The notes under the pieces are model-generated. The model did no database searches, had not been told where the DNA came from, and saw only the letters and a list, made by a program, of their open reading frames with translations. A program made the position numbers and the translations under genes. From Acanthosepion pharaonis (Eukaryota > Mollusca > Cephalopoda > Sepiida > Sepiidae), in the NCBI GenBank assembly GCA_903632075.3, contig CAHIKZ030004289.1, positions 1,035,001 through 1,099,000 on the forward strand: DNA of 64,000 bases. Direction: 5' to 3'. Shown piece after piece: positions 10,765-21,229 of the stretch. How positions within the stretch are numbered: position 1 is the first letter of the stretch; every line of letters starts with the position of its first letter.

Positions 10765-11492
10765 ACAAAAACGGAATTCTAATAGTTTTAGGAATTAAAT
10801 GAAAACATGTTACTTTTTTTTGAGAATTCCCTCGTGGTATTTGTAGGATTGATCAACGCTGATTTTACAGGATTAATGACGGAATCAAGAAAAGGTTTGT
10901 TGAGGGTTTAATTACCTAAAGGCTGTCCAGTTTTTATTTTCAGTTCAGTAGCAATTATTTCAGTGTGAGGCAGTGTCAGATATAATTTCGGACTGTAAAA
11001 AGAGTAATGGTTAAAGACTACATCTTAAACAAAAAAGAACCTTTCTTTAATCAAAATTGACGTTTACAGTTATCGTACAGAATTCACTACTCGTTAGCCT
11101 GCTACTCTTTAGGCAGGATGGGGTATAGATTATCTTTTATTGTGAACACGGGTTAAAATTGCCCAGCCCACACTCAAGACACGTAACTCTTAAACGATCA
11201 TTTCAAGGGTGCATGGTTTTATTTTTGAGTGGCTAGCAAGTTGCAATGCGCTAAACACTCTTTTCCTGTCTAATTGGGCACAGCCCCAGTGGCACAACAA
11301 ACGTTGAGATGATCAGATATGACGTAAGCTTCAGGTATTATATATGACAAGATATTATATGGTACAAAAATTACCAGTGATCCATCAATCCCAAGGGTGT
11401 CCTAAAAAGAATAATGACCCCTCACACATAATCATCTAACCGCTTAATGGATACCAAACCAGGCATTTCTACGTTCTTGCGCAACATTTCAA

Positions 11493-11524
<32 letters not shown>

Positions 11525-11570
11525 GTATGTATAGGTGAAATGAGAACAAATGGAGTATAATTCAACGGTG
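10765..11570. other. no recognised element
   Basis: AT-rich DNA without recognised repeats apart from a short (CA)n(TA)n tract at 11492-11524. Confidence 0.4.
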
Positions 11571-11620
11571 CGTGACATTTAATTTAGAAGAGGGTTCAAT
11601 ACAGAGTAGAGTTAAATATA

Positions 11621-11811
11621 ATTTATTTTAGGATATTAAAACAAGTTAAAAATCGCTACATGATAGCAATTATGTCTCATCAATACAAATGTGTCTCCTC
11701 AGTGAGACAATGTTAAGCCACAGCATCGTCCGAGGAGACACATTTGTAGTGTTGAAAGACAATTGCCATTATGTAGCGATTTTTAACATGTTTTACTATC
11801 CTAAAATAAAT
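11621..11811. repeat. foldback element, about 81-bp arms, hammerhead-like motif
   Basis: The left arm (11621-11701) and right arm (11731-11811) are imperfect reverse complements (both contain AAAATCGCTACAT or its complement and ACAAATGTGTCTCCTC or its complement). The right arm reads CCGAGGA at 11730-11736, ACAC...GTGT as a stem, then GAAAG at 11754-11758. The left arm on the minus strand keeps CTGAGGA (11702-11696) but has lost the GAAA. Confidence 0.75.
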
Positions 11812-11836
11812 AAATAAATAAATATGTATGAATATA

Positions 11837-12136
11837 CCTTTGAACTAACACTTTTTTCACAGGTGAACGTTGGCAAATTGCAAAACAATCAAAGACACAA
11901 CATAACGAAAGTGTTGGGAAAGTTGGAACGCGATTAAAATAAAATAAAGTTGTTTTTTTTGTTTTTAATTTTAAATAATTAAAATTAAAATAAGTTAAAT
12001 AAATTTAAAATAAAGATATTTTATTTTATTTTAATCGCGTTCCAACTTTCGCTCCTCTTTCGTTATTATGCTTGTGTCTTTGATTGTTTTGCAATTTGCC
12101 AACGATTACCTTTGAAAAAGTGTTGGTTGAAAGGTT
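11837..12136. repeat. foldback element, about 110-bp arms
   Basis: The left arm (ACGTTGGCAAATTGCAAAAC around 11867) is mirrored by GTTTTGCAATTTGCCAACG around 12086. The inner ends match as GTTGGAACGCGATTAAAATA and its complement. The spacer (11950-12018) is nearly pure A/T. No ORF. Confidence 0.8.
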
Positions 12137-12220
12137 CCTTGGGTGTAAAATGACGTCCATTTTGTTCAAATCTGTGTTTTATTTCTGTGGATATAAATCT
12201 CATTTTGTATATAAATGTAC

Positions 12221-12222
<2 letters not shown>

Positions 12223-12266
<44 letters not shown>

Positions 12267-12350
12267 AATGAGAAGCCACGTATACTTTCTTAATATGTAT
12301 AAAAAGTTGCAAATTAAAAAAAATAATAATGTTTTATTTTATGAAAGTAT

Positions 12351-12394
<44 letters not shown>
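12223..12394. repeat. two (TA)n tracts
   Basis: Pure (TA)n at 12223-12262 and 12358-12394, separated by about 95 bp of AT-rich DNA. The ORF 12187-12456 is an artefact of these tracts. Confidence 0.95.
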
Positions 12395-12397
<3 letters not shown>

Positions 12398-12600
12398 ATA
12401 TTTTAAATTGTCCTCAATCTTTCATCAGAAATAACTGTTTGTTACAAATAAATTGAAATTACTGTTTGTTAGCAAGTAGCGTCCGTCGCGAGACGCGGAC
12501 GTCACGTGATATGGAACGTCACTGTTCGGATATTCCTAACTTAAATCTAACTGTCATAAATATTTTAGATGTTGTTTAAAAAAAAAAAAATTAACTATAT
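12395..12600. other. short GC-rich island in AT-rich DNA
   Basis: Positions 12478-12530 carry GTCCGTCGCGAGACGCGGAC followed by GTCACGTGAT, an imperfect palindrome with several CpGs that stands out from its surroundings. No gene was recognised. GACGGACGCG occurs again near 61187. Confidence 0.4.
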
Positions 12601-12602
12601 CT

Positions 12603-12750
12603 AAAAAAATTGCTTAACTATTGAAATATTTATAAAGATTTAAAACACCTAAGTCCCTATTCAACCCTAGTTTATGTGTATTTATTTTTAAAATCCAAAT
12701 TGGATTTTAAAATTAAATACACATAAACTTCAATAGTTAAGCAATTTTTC
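12603..12750. repeat. nested palindrome
   Basis: The outer arms AAATTGCTTAACTATTGAA (12606-12624) and TTCAATAGTTAAGCAATTT (12729-12747) are exact complements. The inner arms 12669-12698 and 12699-12730 (TTTATGTGTATTTA... facing TAAATACACATAAA) form a second hairpin centred on CCAAATTGG. The left side carries 44 extra bases between inner and outer arms. Confidence 0.85.
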
Positions 12751-12754
12751 AAAA

Positions 12755-13365
12755 AATAAATGCAAACCAACTTAACAAGTTTTTTTAATTAAATCTAATA
12801 AATAATTATTATTTAACATCTTGGTTGTCAGTTCTCAAGAATAAAGAAAATATATGACTATTTTCTCATTTTCAGTTTTATTAAAATTCTAATTATAGCT
12901 TTTTGAAAACAATAAACAAGCCGATTGAGTCAAAAGTATATATAGTAATAACGGTGTCAATATTTCATTGATATCATTTCATCAACATCTTAATTGTTAA
13001 AGTGTTAATTATAATAAAAAGGCCAATTAACCTTTCTACAGTATTTATATGTTGATATTTCACTGAATAACCTTATAGGTTCAAGCAATTATAATTTTCG
13101 GTTATGTACGGTCAAATTTCTGTAGTTGCATTTACCAGAACAAATATAAATAAGAAAGTCGAATCAGTCACATTTGTCAGTAAAATAAAGATATTACTGT
13201 AAACAATTCTTATATGTATAGAGAAACAATAAAAAGCTGAATGAATGCACAATGATGGTAATGCTTTAGTGACGGCCCTAGTGTTGATGGTACCCCCTGA
13301 GCAAACTGAACTCAGGCAACCTTCTTATTTATTTATTTATTTGTTAACAGTGGGTAGTTATTCTG
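12755..13365. other. no recognised element
   Basis: AT-rich, no domain-bearing ORF. A (TTTA)n run is at 13326-13342. Confidence 0.4.
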
Positions 13366-14730
13366 AAAGAAAGACAAAGAAAGAAAGAAAGACAAACAAA
13401 AAGAAATAGGAAAAATTAAAAAAAGATTGATAGAAAGAAAGAAACAAAGAAGAAACGAAGAAACAAAGAAGAAAGAATATAAAAAAGAAAGTAAAAAGAA
13501 AGAAAGACAAAATGAAAGAGGGGAAAAGAAAAAAAGAAAGATAGAAAGAAACAAAGAAAAAAGAAAGACAGAAAGAAACTAAAAAAGAAACAAACAAAAA
13601 GAATCACAGAAAGAGGGAAAGTAAAAAAGAAAGATAGAAAGAAAGAAAGAAAGAAGAAAGACAGATAGAAAGAAAGAAAGAAGAAAGAAAGAAAGAAAAA
13701 AGGAAGAAAGAAAGAAAGAAAGAAGAAAGAAAGAAAGAAAGAAGAAAGAAAAAAAAAGGAAGAAAGAAAGAAAGAAAGAAAAAGGAAGAAAGAAAGAAAA
13801 AAGGAAGAAAGAAAGAAAAAAGGAAGAAAGAAAGAAAGAAAAAAGGAAGAAAGAAAGAAAAAAGAAAGAAAGAAAGAAAGAAAAAAGGAAGAAAGAAAGA
13901 AATAAAGAAAAAAGGAAAGAAAGAAAGAAAAAAGGAAGAAAGAAAGATAAAAGGAAGAAAGAAAAAAGGAAGAAAGAAGAAAAAAAAGGAAGAAAGAAAT
14001 AAAGAAAGAAAAAAGGAAGAAAGAAAGAAAAAAGGAAGAAAGAAAAAAGGAAGAAATAAAGAAAGAAAAAAGGAAGAAAGAAATAAAGAAAGAAAAAAGG
14101 AAGAAAGAAATAAAGAAAAAAAGGAAGAAAGAAATAAAGAAAAAAAGGAAGAAATAAATAAAGAAAAAAGAAAGAAAGAAATAAAGAAAAAAGGAAGAAA
14201 GAAAGAAAGTAAAAAGAAAGACAGAAAGAATGTAAGAAAGAAAGATAGAAAGAAAAACAGACAGACAGACAGACAAAAAAGAAGGACAGAAAGAAACTAA
14301 AAAAGAAAAAAAGAAAGAAAGAAAGAAAAAAAGGAAGAAAGAAAGAAAGAAAGAAAGAAAAAAGGAAAGAAAGAAAGAAAAAAGGAAGAAAGAAAGAAAG
14401 AAAGAAAAAAGGAAGAAAGAAATAAAGAAAGAAAAAAGGAAGAAAGAAATAAAGAAAAAAAGGAAGAAAGAAATAAAGAAAAAAAGGAAGAAATAAAGAA
14501 AGAAAAAAGAAAGAAAGAAATAAAGAAAAAAGGAAGAAAGAAAGAAAGTAAAAAGAAAGACAGAAAGAATGTAAGAAAGAAAGACAGAAAGAAAGAAAGA
14601 AAAACAGACAGACAGACAGACAAAAAAGAAGGACAGAAAGAAACTAAAAAAGAAAAAAAGAAAGAAAGAAATACAAAAAGAATCAGAGAAAGAAAGTAAA
14701 AAAGAAAGTAAAAAAGAAAGAAAGAAGTCG
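13366..14730. repeat. long AAAG/AAGG-type microsatellite with internal duplication
   Basis: About 1.36 kb of imperfect purine tetranucleotides (GAAA, GGAA, GACA, GATA) on the plus strand. A marker block, (CAGA)n followed by AAAAAAGAAGGACAG, occurs at about 14254 and again at about 14605, showing a segmental duplication of roughly 345 bp. The 464-aa minus-strand ORF (14810-13416) is only Phe/Leu/Ser low complexity from TTTC repeats. Confidence 0.95.
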
Positions 14731-15522
14731 AATATTTTGTTGAAATTAAGCACAAGGTCCCAGACATCAGTCGGTGGAAAATGGCACGGAACTCGATAAA
14801 TTCTAGTCATTGTCAGACAATTGCATTTCTGTTTCAGCTTTGGAAAGGCAGGAACACAACAGCCGTAGTTTTGAAACTTATCTTTCCCACACCCGCGTTT
14901 TTTGTCCTGTTCGGCTAATTATATGATAAGTCAACCTTTTCGGGTTATTTAATGCGGAAATTTTTTTTATGGGGGACAACCAGTGAACACTGAACACATA
15001 ACTAATGAACAAACAAACTGTACAACGCCTGACCAACAAATTCATCGACCAACAGCTAGTCAATTCTTGTCACGTAATCATGTATCTCATTCATATCTTG
15101 TATGTTCTTTGATATTTCATAAGCTTAGCTTAATGTATCTCAAGGCCAAACGGCTGGGTGAGAGGTAGAGTGAATAGATAAAAGAAGGTGGTTTTATACC
15201 AATCTTGCAGGCGAATCGGGCCAGTCTTTCTTGCAAATCAGCATGCCAGAACTATCAGAAAGATTTTTGTAACAGACCCAAAGAATAAACTTGATAAACT
15301 AAAATGGAAATTATTTTTCCCTCAACATAATAGTTATCTATTTACCAATGATTTGTTAAAATAAAATATATCTGATCAAAAAGAAAGATAAACCTTGCAA
15401 ACTCTCAGTAAGTCTTTTGAAATTTGCACGAATTATTTGCAAACTGTTGTGGATTCGAGATGAAATTCGGTCTCCAATGAATGACAAACGCAAGAATTAA
15501 ATATAAGAAATTAAATGTATTT

Positions 15523-15526
<4 letters not shown>
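14731..15526. other. no recognised element
   Basis: Mixed DNA between the purine microsatellite and a (TA)n tract. Small ORFs (14878-15063, 14983-15168) show no recognisable domain. Confidence 0.4.
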
Positions 15527-15565
<39 letters not shown>

Positions 15566-15656
15566 GTTGGATAGATGTGAGTTTGTGACCCTGGGTTTCA
15601 CGATCGCTAAAGCGTGAAACCCAGGGTCACAAACTCACATCTATCCAACCAAATAT
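15527..15656. repeat. (TA)n followed by a near-perfect 44-bp-arm palindrome
   Basis: (TA)n occupies 15527-15560. The left arm 15559-15602 (GTTGGATAGATGTGAGTTTG, TGACCCTGGGTTTCACG) and right arm 15613-15656 differ at one position, with a ten-base loop. The block GTGAAACCCAG(G/T)GTCACAA recurs at about 55905, next to another (TA)n tract. Confidence 0.9.
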
Positions 15657-15659
15657 GTT

Positions 15660-16015
15660 AGCTCTATCTCTGATATTGAGCGCTTTCTAATAAGTACCGC
15701 GCATATAATATAATATATAATAGCTCGTGGATCAGGATTGAACATTGGGGATCTGGAGACAGCAATACAGCACCGATCAGTGTCGACAGCTATTGTCAAT
15801 GGATTTTCGACCAACCTTAGGGAGTTCGAAGGCTGATGATCATGATATACTGCAGGTGCCAAAGATTGTACAATTCCATCGGGACTTCACATTTTGGAAT
15901 GCTTATCAGCTAATGGTGACCCTGAATAACGATAAACATTTTCAAGATTAGAATAAATACTGGGATCCTTTTTTCAGAAAAAAAGTGCCATTATTCAAGG
16001 TAGGCAAAATATTTC
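15660..16015. other. no recognised element
   Basis: No repeat or domain recognised. The 15745-15951 ORF is short and unremarkable. Confidence 0.4.
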
Positions 16016-16017
16016 GT

Positions 16018-16905
16018 TAACCCCTTCCCGCCAATTATTTTCGGTAAAACGTTTCATTTTCAGCCGAAATTTTTGTTTTTAATATAGTAAGGCACTTTGA
16101 AATACGCCAGTGGTGGCTCACACCCCTACCAGAGGTGTGAGTTAATATTTACTTGACTCCCACAGGTTCAGGATGTGACACAAGGTCGTTTAACGTGGGA
16201 GACCCGAGCGTTTCCACTCAAGGGCCACTGGTCCAAAACTGGTCATAGCTTGTCCAAGCTGGTCAGAGCCTAGTCAAAGCTGGTCATGACTTGTCCTAGC
16301 AAGTTCCGGCCGGAACTAGTCAAAACTACTCGAAGCCTTGATCGAATATCAGCCAATGGCCAAGAAACGATCCAATATTTGTCAAAACCCCCAACGAAAA
16401 ACGTCGGGCGAGTTAGGTATTTACTTGACTCCCATGGGGTCAGGATGTGACACAAGGTCGTTTAACGTGGGAGACCCGAGCGTTTCCACTCAAGGGCCAC
16501 TGGTCCAAAACTGGTCATAGCTTGTCCAAGCTGGTCAGAGCCTAGTCAAAGCTGGTCATGACTTGTCCTAGCAAGTCCCGGCCGGAGCCAGTCCAAACTA
16601 GTCGAAGCCTTGATCGAATCTCAGCCAATGGCCAAGAAACGATCCAATATTTGTCAAAAACCCCAACGAAATTCGTCGGGTGAGTTACCAGCGGTGTGAG
16701 TTGAACGTTTCAAGCTCTGAGAGGCATTTTAAAAAAAGTATCAAAATCGACGTATAAGCACGTTTGTAGCCGGTTTTGTCTGTTATATTTTGGACGTGTT
16801 TATTCGTCCGTGTTTGAAAACGACACTTTCGAGAAGAAAAAACAAAAAACAAAAAAAAAAAAAACAACGTATAAACATATCTACACCGGGGAAAGGGGCT
16901 AAAAC
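16018..16905 (+). repeat. dispersed repeat family Y, interrupted copy
   Basis: The two outer parts (16018-16126 and 16703-16905) align with the uninterrupted copy at 52440-52760 through shared blocks AACGTTTCATTTTCAG, AGTGGTGGCT, TCGACGTATAA, GACGTGTTTATT and GGGGAAAGGG. Between them is a 542-bp insertion. No coding capacity. Confidence 0.7.
16144..16685 (+). mobile_element. dimeric 271-bp insertion with 17-bp target-site duplication
   Basis: The unit starting TATTTACTTGACTCCCA occurs at 16146 and 16418 (272-bp step), the copies differing at few positions. Flanks are TACCAGAGGTGTGAGTT (16127-16143) and TACCAGCGGTGTGAGTT (16686-16702), 16 of 17 identical. The unit is GC-richer than its surroundings and holds internal subrepeats of about 15-20 bp (CTGGTCA...CTTGTCC..AGC). 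No A/B boxes, ORF or terminal inverted repeats were seen, so its class is unknown. Confidence 0.75.
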
Positions 16906-17790
16906 CATATGGCTGGATAATTTCCGGACAGTCATTGAATTTTTTCTTTAAGCAAATTAATGTTTCCACTGATAGTAGCGGGGGAAATATCAGCGTTTTC
17001 GTATATGAATTGTCGGATGAATCACAGTTCTTAATTTAATGTTTGAAGCGGCTCCTTGCGAATTCCACGATAACCAGAGTCATAAATATAAATGCGGATC
17101 GTTATTTAAAGACGATTGTAGATATGAAAGGCATCAAGAATTGAAATAGTCTTCAATTTCACTAAAGCAGACGTTAAAGACATCAGTGCATTATCGCCTC
17201 CTCTGTCTTCCGTATCTTTATTTTTTTATTATTATGTCTAATTTCTTTTTGTCATTAAAATCAAAGTGTCTGTGATATAACTTTTCTTCCTACTCTGCTC
17301 GCGATTAAAACGAAATGGTTCATTATTTATCTGGTGTAATGGCAGAGCGTAACACACGTGCTAACTTACAAACGGATAGTCGAACAAGCAGAATGAAAAT
17401 CAACTTTTTTTCAGATAGTGTGCAATTCCATTACTAAATCTATACCAGGTGCAAATTCACAAGTACAGGGTGTTTCTTTAAGACGGATTATATATATAAG
17501 GGTGTTTCATTAAGAGGGATCAAAGTCAGCAGTAAATAAATCAGTGTTATTGGTGAAAATTTATGTATTTCTCTATTGGATCTTGTTATATAAGTCATGG
17601 CAATTATGGGTGAAAAATAATATCGCCCTAATATCCGCCAAATCTGAGAGAAAAAGAAAAAAATCATTAGAAGCATAAACTTAATTCACATTCAAAATCG
17701 GTTCAAGTTATTGAAGCACCCTTTATAACCCCCTCAGTTGGAGTGGGGACGAACACGCTCGTAAGGAGACATAAGACCAGCTTGCTTTAG
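16906..17790. other. no recognised element
   Basis: No domain or firm repeat. ACAGGGTGTTTC at 17465 and AGGGTGTTTCATTAAG at 17500 resemble transposon ends, but no partner end was found. Confidence 0.35.
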
Positions 17791-17792
17791 CC

Positions 17793-17912
17793 ACTTCAAC
17801 GTGTTGTAAAGGTGAGCAAGCTTGTGTCACTAGATCAGTTATGACAGAATAGTCAGTCCGATCCTCACTGGATGCCCCTAAATTTTCGGCCTTGTGCCAC
17901 ATTTGGGCTGCG
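17793..17912 (+). mobile_element. tRNA-derived SINE, family S4
   Basis: ACTTCAACGTGTTGTAAAGG, then TGAGCAAGCTTGTGTC, CTAGATCAGTTATGACAGAA and CAGTCCGATCCTCACTGG is the same unit that is tandemly arrayed at 63001-63750. It ends in CGGCCTTGTGCCACAT. The B-box equivalent is CAGTCCGATCCTC. Confidence 0.65.
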
Positions 17913-18193
17913 ATTAGAAAATCATCATAAGACCAGCCGGCTAAGAATTACGCCCGGCTTAGATGAAGATAAGGAACACAAGGAACCAACTTCCCAACTC
18001 TTCAGGTGTTCTCACCTATAATTACATTCTCTCTGTCTACTCGTTTTTAAATGAATATGCAAATTTGATAATCCTCCAACCTCAGAATTGCTACATTCGC
18101 CGAGAAGCTGACCTTCTGATTGATCCCTACCGAGACAAAATTTGCAAATAATAAAACGGACTAAGATAGCAACTTTGAAGCCTATTCGACAGC

Positions 18194-18249
18194 TAACCTG
18201 CCTCTGTAATCTGCCTATATTATAGTGGGCAGATTACAAGGGCAGGTTA
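18194..18249. repeat. short palindrome
   Basis: TAACCTGCC...TGTAATCTGCC (18194-18215) is mirrored by GGCAGATTACA..GGGCAGGTTA (18228-18249) around a 12-base loop. Confidence 0.8.
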
Positions 18250-18334
18250 AGAAGGTCAGTTGCAAGTATCCTTTACTATTTACAGCTGGAAATTGTTCGC
18301 ATGATCTCACTTTATCACCCCTGACAAAACCTAA

Positions 18335-18340
<6 letters not shown>

Positions 18341-18382
<42 letters not shown>

Positions 18383-18416
18383 ATACATATATACATATTA
18401 TATATATATATATTAT
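18341..18416. repeat. (CT)n(CA)n(TA)n compound microsatellite
   Basis: (CT)n at 18341-18358, (CA)n at 18359-18383 and a short (TA)n up to 18416. The ORF through it (18225-18437) is an artefact. Confidence 0.9.
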
Positions 18417-18704
18417 TGGCTGGCCACTTGTATTTGAGGATACCCGTCTACTGGTACGGCTAGCCAATCCCTACCGCAGTTTGTTCAATTATAGACATTA
18501 TGTCTATCTATTTTTATATCTCTAATCAGTTGCTTGATTTTAAGATGTTCACCTGTGGGTTCTACTTCAACTTTCCTGCACAGACCTTAGTTACAGTTTG
18601 TGGAAGAGGGTGTGTTATCTAACGAGATCAATAATGCGATCAATCTGAAGAATCAGAACCCTCGGTCACTATGACTTGTGACTTCTTCCTATCACGGGGG
18701 ACCG

Positions 18705-18893
18705 CGGATGGCTGTGCTAGCACGTGAGGCCAAATGACGGTTCCGTGTAAGATACCGGTTCGATTCCTGTCACAGGACACGTATATTCTCTTCGAGATTT
18801 CTTGGACATTCAGACCGGTAAATGTAATTAATGCAGTTTATTATAAACAGAGCATTTACTTAAATATATTTATCAGTAAAAAATAACGTATAA
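18705..18893 (+). mobile_element. tRNA-derived SINE, family S3, copy 1
   Basis: The head holds GGATGGCTGTGCTAGCACG (A-box-like) and ACCGGTTCGATTCCTGTC (near-perfect B-box). The body has TTCTTGGACATTCAGACCGG, TAAATGTAATTAATGC and AATAACGTATAAATAG, shared with the copies near 20.3-20.9 kb. The long variable region between the boxes hints at a Leu/Ser-type ancestor. It is followed by (TA)n. Confidence 0.75.
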
Positions 18894-18896
18894 ATA

Positions 18897-18996
<100 letters not shown>

Positions 18997-19039
18997 ATGT
19001 GTGTAAAATATATAGAAAATAGGAAAGAACTCGTTAGGT

Positions 19040-19083
19040 AAGGTGAGAACTCTTATGTAGCGTTGGAATCATATTTTTAAATA

Positions 19084-19115
<32 letters not shown>

Positions 19116-19440
19116 GGGATGAGAATATATATATATATATTATATAAATTATATTAAAATATATATGTATATATATATATAAATATATTAATATATATAT
19201 AACTATATATATATATAAATATATTAATATATATATAAATATATTAATATATATAAATATATTAATATATATAAATTATATATATATATATATATTAATT
19301 ATATATATATATTAATATATATATATATAAAGATATTAATATATATAAATATATATATAAATCATATTAATTCTATATATATATATATGAGATGAGAACA
19401 TATATATTAGATGAGAACTCTTATGTAGCGTTGGAATGAT
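19040..19440. repeat. AT satellite-like block
   Basis: Imperfect TATATA/ATATTAATATAT repeats from 19089 to 19390. They are flanked by two copies of GAGAACTCTTATGTAGCGTT (about 19046 and 19405), so the block is a local duplication with the AT expansion between. Confidence 0.8.
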
Positions 19441-19925
19441 ATTTTTTTTTAAATAATTTTATATGAATACATAATATCACACACTTAGCGCTAACAAAAG
19501 TGTTCGGCGTAGACTAACATACCTATAATTTATATATTAATAATATCTATACATGTTTTCCTCACAGGGAGCCTAACTCTGAGTTTCTTGCACAATGATA
19601 TCTTCAGGTACGGATAAAAACTGACACTTACATAATTTAAATTTTGTTATCTCTAACGGGCTATAATGGTCGTGAAGCAGTCCATATTATTTACGCTTAA
19701 AAATAATAAACGTAAATAAATAAAAATAACTGTAAACAAAAGAAATAGTAATAGATTAAATAAATAAAAATAAATACTGTATCTACAAATAAACATATGT
19801 ACAAAAGGCATATCCGCACAATTTATATACATCCACCTACAAAAAAGAAATTATAATATACACACCTAAGTAATTATAAATACAATACTAACACAAATAT
19901 CATGGCATAGTAATATAAATAAATA

Positions 19926-19929
<4 letters not shown>
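19441..19929. other. AT-rich, no recognised element
   Basis: No ORF domain or firm repeat. TATCTTCAGGTACGGA at 19600 resembles the CTGAAGA-bearing repeat ends seen elsewhere. Confidence 0.35.

Positions 19930-19999
<70 letters not shown>
19930..19999. repeat. (TA)n microsatellite
   Basis: About 35 uninterrupted TA units. Confidence 0.97.
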
Positions 20000-20002
<3 letters not shown>

Positions 20003-20059
20003 AGCCTTTACCTGCGACAGTGTCTTTGTCACACGCAGTATAGTAGGCTATGCTGTTCA

Positions 20060-20183
20060 CTCGCGGAAACATATGGCAATTAATCCTGAATCATTCGAGC
20101 GAAATGGGTCTACCACATGTTCCATTTGTATAAAAGTCTGCAAAGCATCTGTAGGCCTAGAGAGACACATGCGTGTCATATAG
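20060..20183 (+). pseudogene. C2H2-type zinc-finger fragment, probably a LINE C-terminus
   Basis: The frame contains ERNGSTTCSICIKVCKASVG then LERHMRV, i.e. C-x2-C-x12-H followed by a missing second His. A single finger with this spacing and a GL-x-x-H core resembles the C-terminal finger in the LINE family whose RT relics lie at 21.9 and 25.6 kb. It follows directly after (TA)n and is short, so a chance or host exon origin cannot be excluded. Confidence 0.45.
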
Positions 20184-20257
20184 AATTTGAGCATCTCTTT
20201 ATTTTATTGAGCCCTCATTTGTCGTCCACGACGAGAGATTCCACCATATTAGATGAA

Positions 20258-20600
20258 ATGGATTAAATCCGACAAATATTTTAATATATTTATACGTTAT
20301 TTTTATGGATACAAATCATTTGAGTAAATGCTCTGTTTTAATAAAACATTATTAATTGCTGAATGTTCTAGAAATTTTCGGCTATATGATAGATTTCTTA
20401 TGGGACCCAGGTTCGATTCCAGTCGGAGAACGCATATTTTTTACGAAATTTCTCGGACATTCAGGCCGGTAAATGTAATTAATACTGTTTAATTAAAACA
20501 GAGGATTTACTCAAATAAGTTGTATCCATAAAAATAACGTATAAACAGAAAATATATTAAAATATTTATCGGATTTAATCCATTTTATCTAATATGTTGT
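20258..20600. mobile_element. S3 SINE tails in inverted orientation
   Basis: Plus-strand copy 2 runs about 20400-20600 (B-box CAGGTTCGATTCCAGTCGG at 20409, tail ATCCATAAAAATAACGTATA). A minus-strand tail occupies about 20258-20345 (TATACGTTATTTTTATGGAT). The two tails can pair over roughly 85 bp, including TCTAATATG/CATATTAGA-type outer flanks. Confidence 0.7.
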
Positions 20601-20699
20601 CATTGTTTACGTTAGGTTACGTTATGGAGCAAAAATGATATATCGAGAAAGATGTGCGTTTATAAGTAGTAATTTGGACTTTCCTAAACGGAAAGTTTT

Positions 20700-20880
20700 C
20701 TGTGGCTGAATGGTTAACAGTACGTCAGGCTATATGACTTTCCTTGTGAGGTACAGGTTCGATTCCTGTCGGAGAACGCATATTTTCTATGATATTCAGG
20801 CCGGAAAATGTAATTAAAGCTGTTTAATTAAAACGAAACATATACTCAAATAAGTTGTATCAATAAAAATAACGTATAAA
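20700..20880 (+). mobile_element. tRNA-derived SINE, family S3, copy 3
   Basis: TGTGGCTGAATGGTTAACAG (A-box region), ACAGGTTCGATTCCTGTCGG (B-box and T-arm) and the S3 tail GTAATTAAAGC...ATAACGTATAAAC are all present. It is the clearest tRNA-like head of this family; the variable-arm length again suggests a Leu/Ser-like ancestor. Confidence 0.8.
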
Positions 20881-20980
20881 CAAAAAAAAAAAATATATAT
20901 ATATAGTAATTGGTAGGAGGATTTGATAATTATATTTAATTAATTCATCGAGTCTGATAGAAACCTCAACAGAATGAAAG

Positions 20981-21026
20981 CACTTTTGCCGTTTTTCGTC
21001 CTATATTTGGGACTCATCAGCAATGC
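20981..21026 (-). ncRNA. hammerhead ribozyme motif, decayed
   Basis: Minus-strand partner of the right-arm ribozyme. It keeps GCATTG-CTGATGA, the perfect helix II GTCC...GGAC and GAAA, but the GTC cleavage triplet is lost (GAAAAACGGCAAAAGTGC). It should not self-cleave in the canonical way. Confidence 0.7.
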
Positions 21027-21134
21027 GCATCCACTACCGAGAATTGAAACCCTGGCAGTTAGGTTGTCAAGCAAACATCATACCAACTGTTCGCTTGACA
21101 ACCTGTCAGGGTTTCAATTCTCGGTAGTGGATGC

Positions 21135-21181
21135 GCACTGCTGATGAGTCCCAAATATAGAACGAAACGGCCGTCCAGTGC
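21135..21181 (+). ncRNA. type I hammerhead ribozyme motif, near-canonical
   Basis: Helix I: GCACTG (21135-21140) pairs perfectly with CAGTGC (21176-21181). Core CTGATGA is 21141-21147. Helix II: GTCC (21148-21151) and GAAC (21160-21163) with one mismatch and loop CAAATATA. Conserved GAAA is 21164-21167. Helix III is minimal (ACG/CGT around GC), and GTC (21173-21175) is the cleavage triplet. The CTGATGAGTCCCAAATA run is typical of metazoan hammerheads. Short helix III is known for PLE and retrozyme hammerheads, which often act as dimers. The C-A mismatch in helix II (21150/21161) may weaken it. Confidence 0.85.
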
Positions 21182-21224
21182 TTTCTGCATTCTGTTGAGG
21201 TTTCTTCTAGACTCGATGAATTAA

Positions 21225-21229
<5 letters not shown>

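Noticed and set aside
13416..14810. 464-aa minus-strand ORF, longest in the window
   Set aside because: Almost purely Phe/Leu/Ser from (TTTC)n; low-complexity microsatellite translation.
16144..16685. Hammerhead-bearing retrozyme
   Set aside because: Dimeric with target duplications, but no CTGANGA/GAAA core was found in either strand of the unit.
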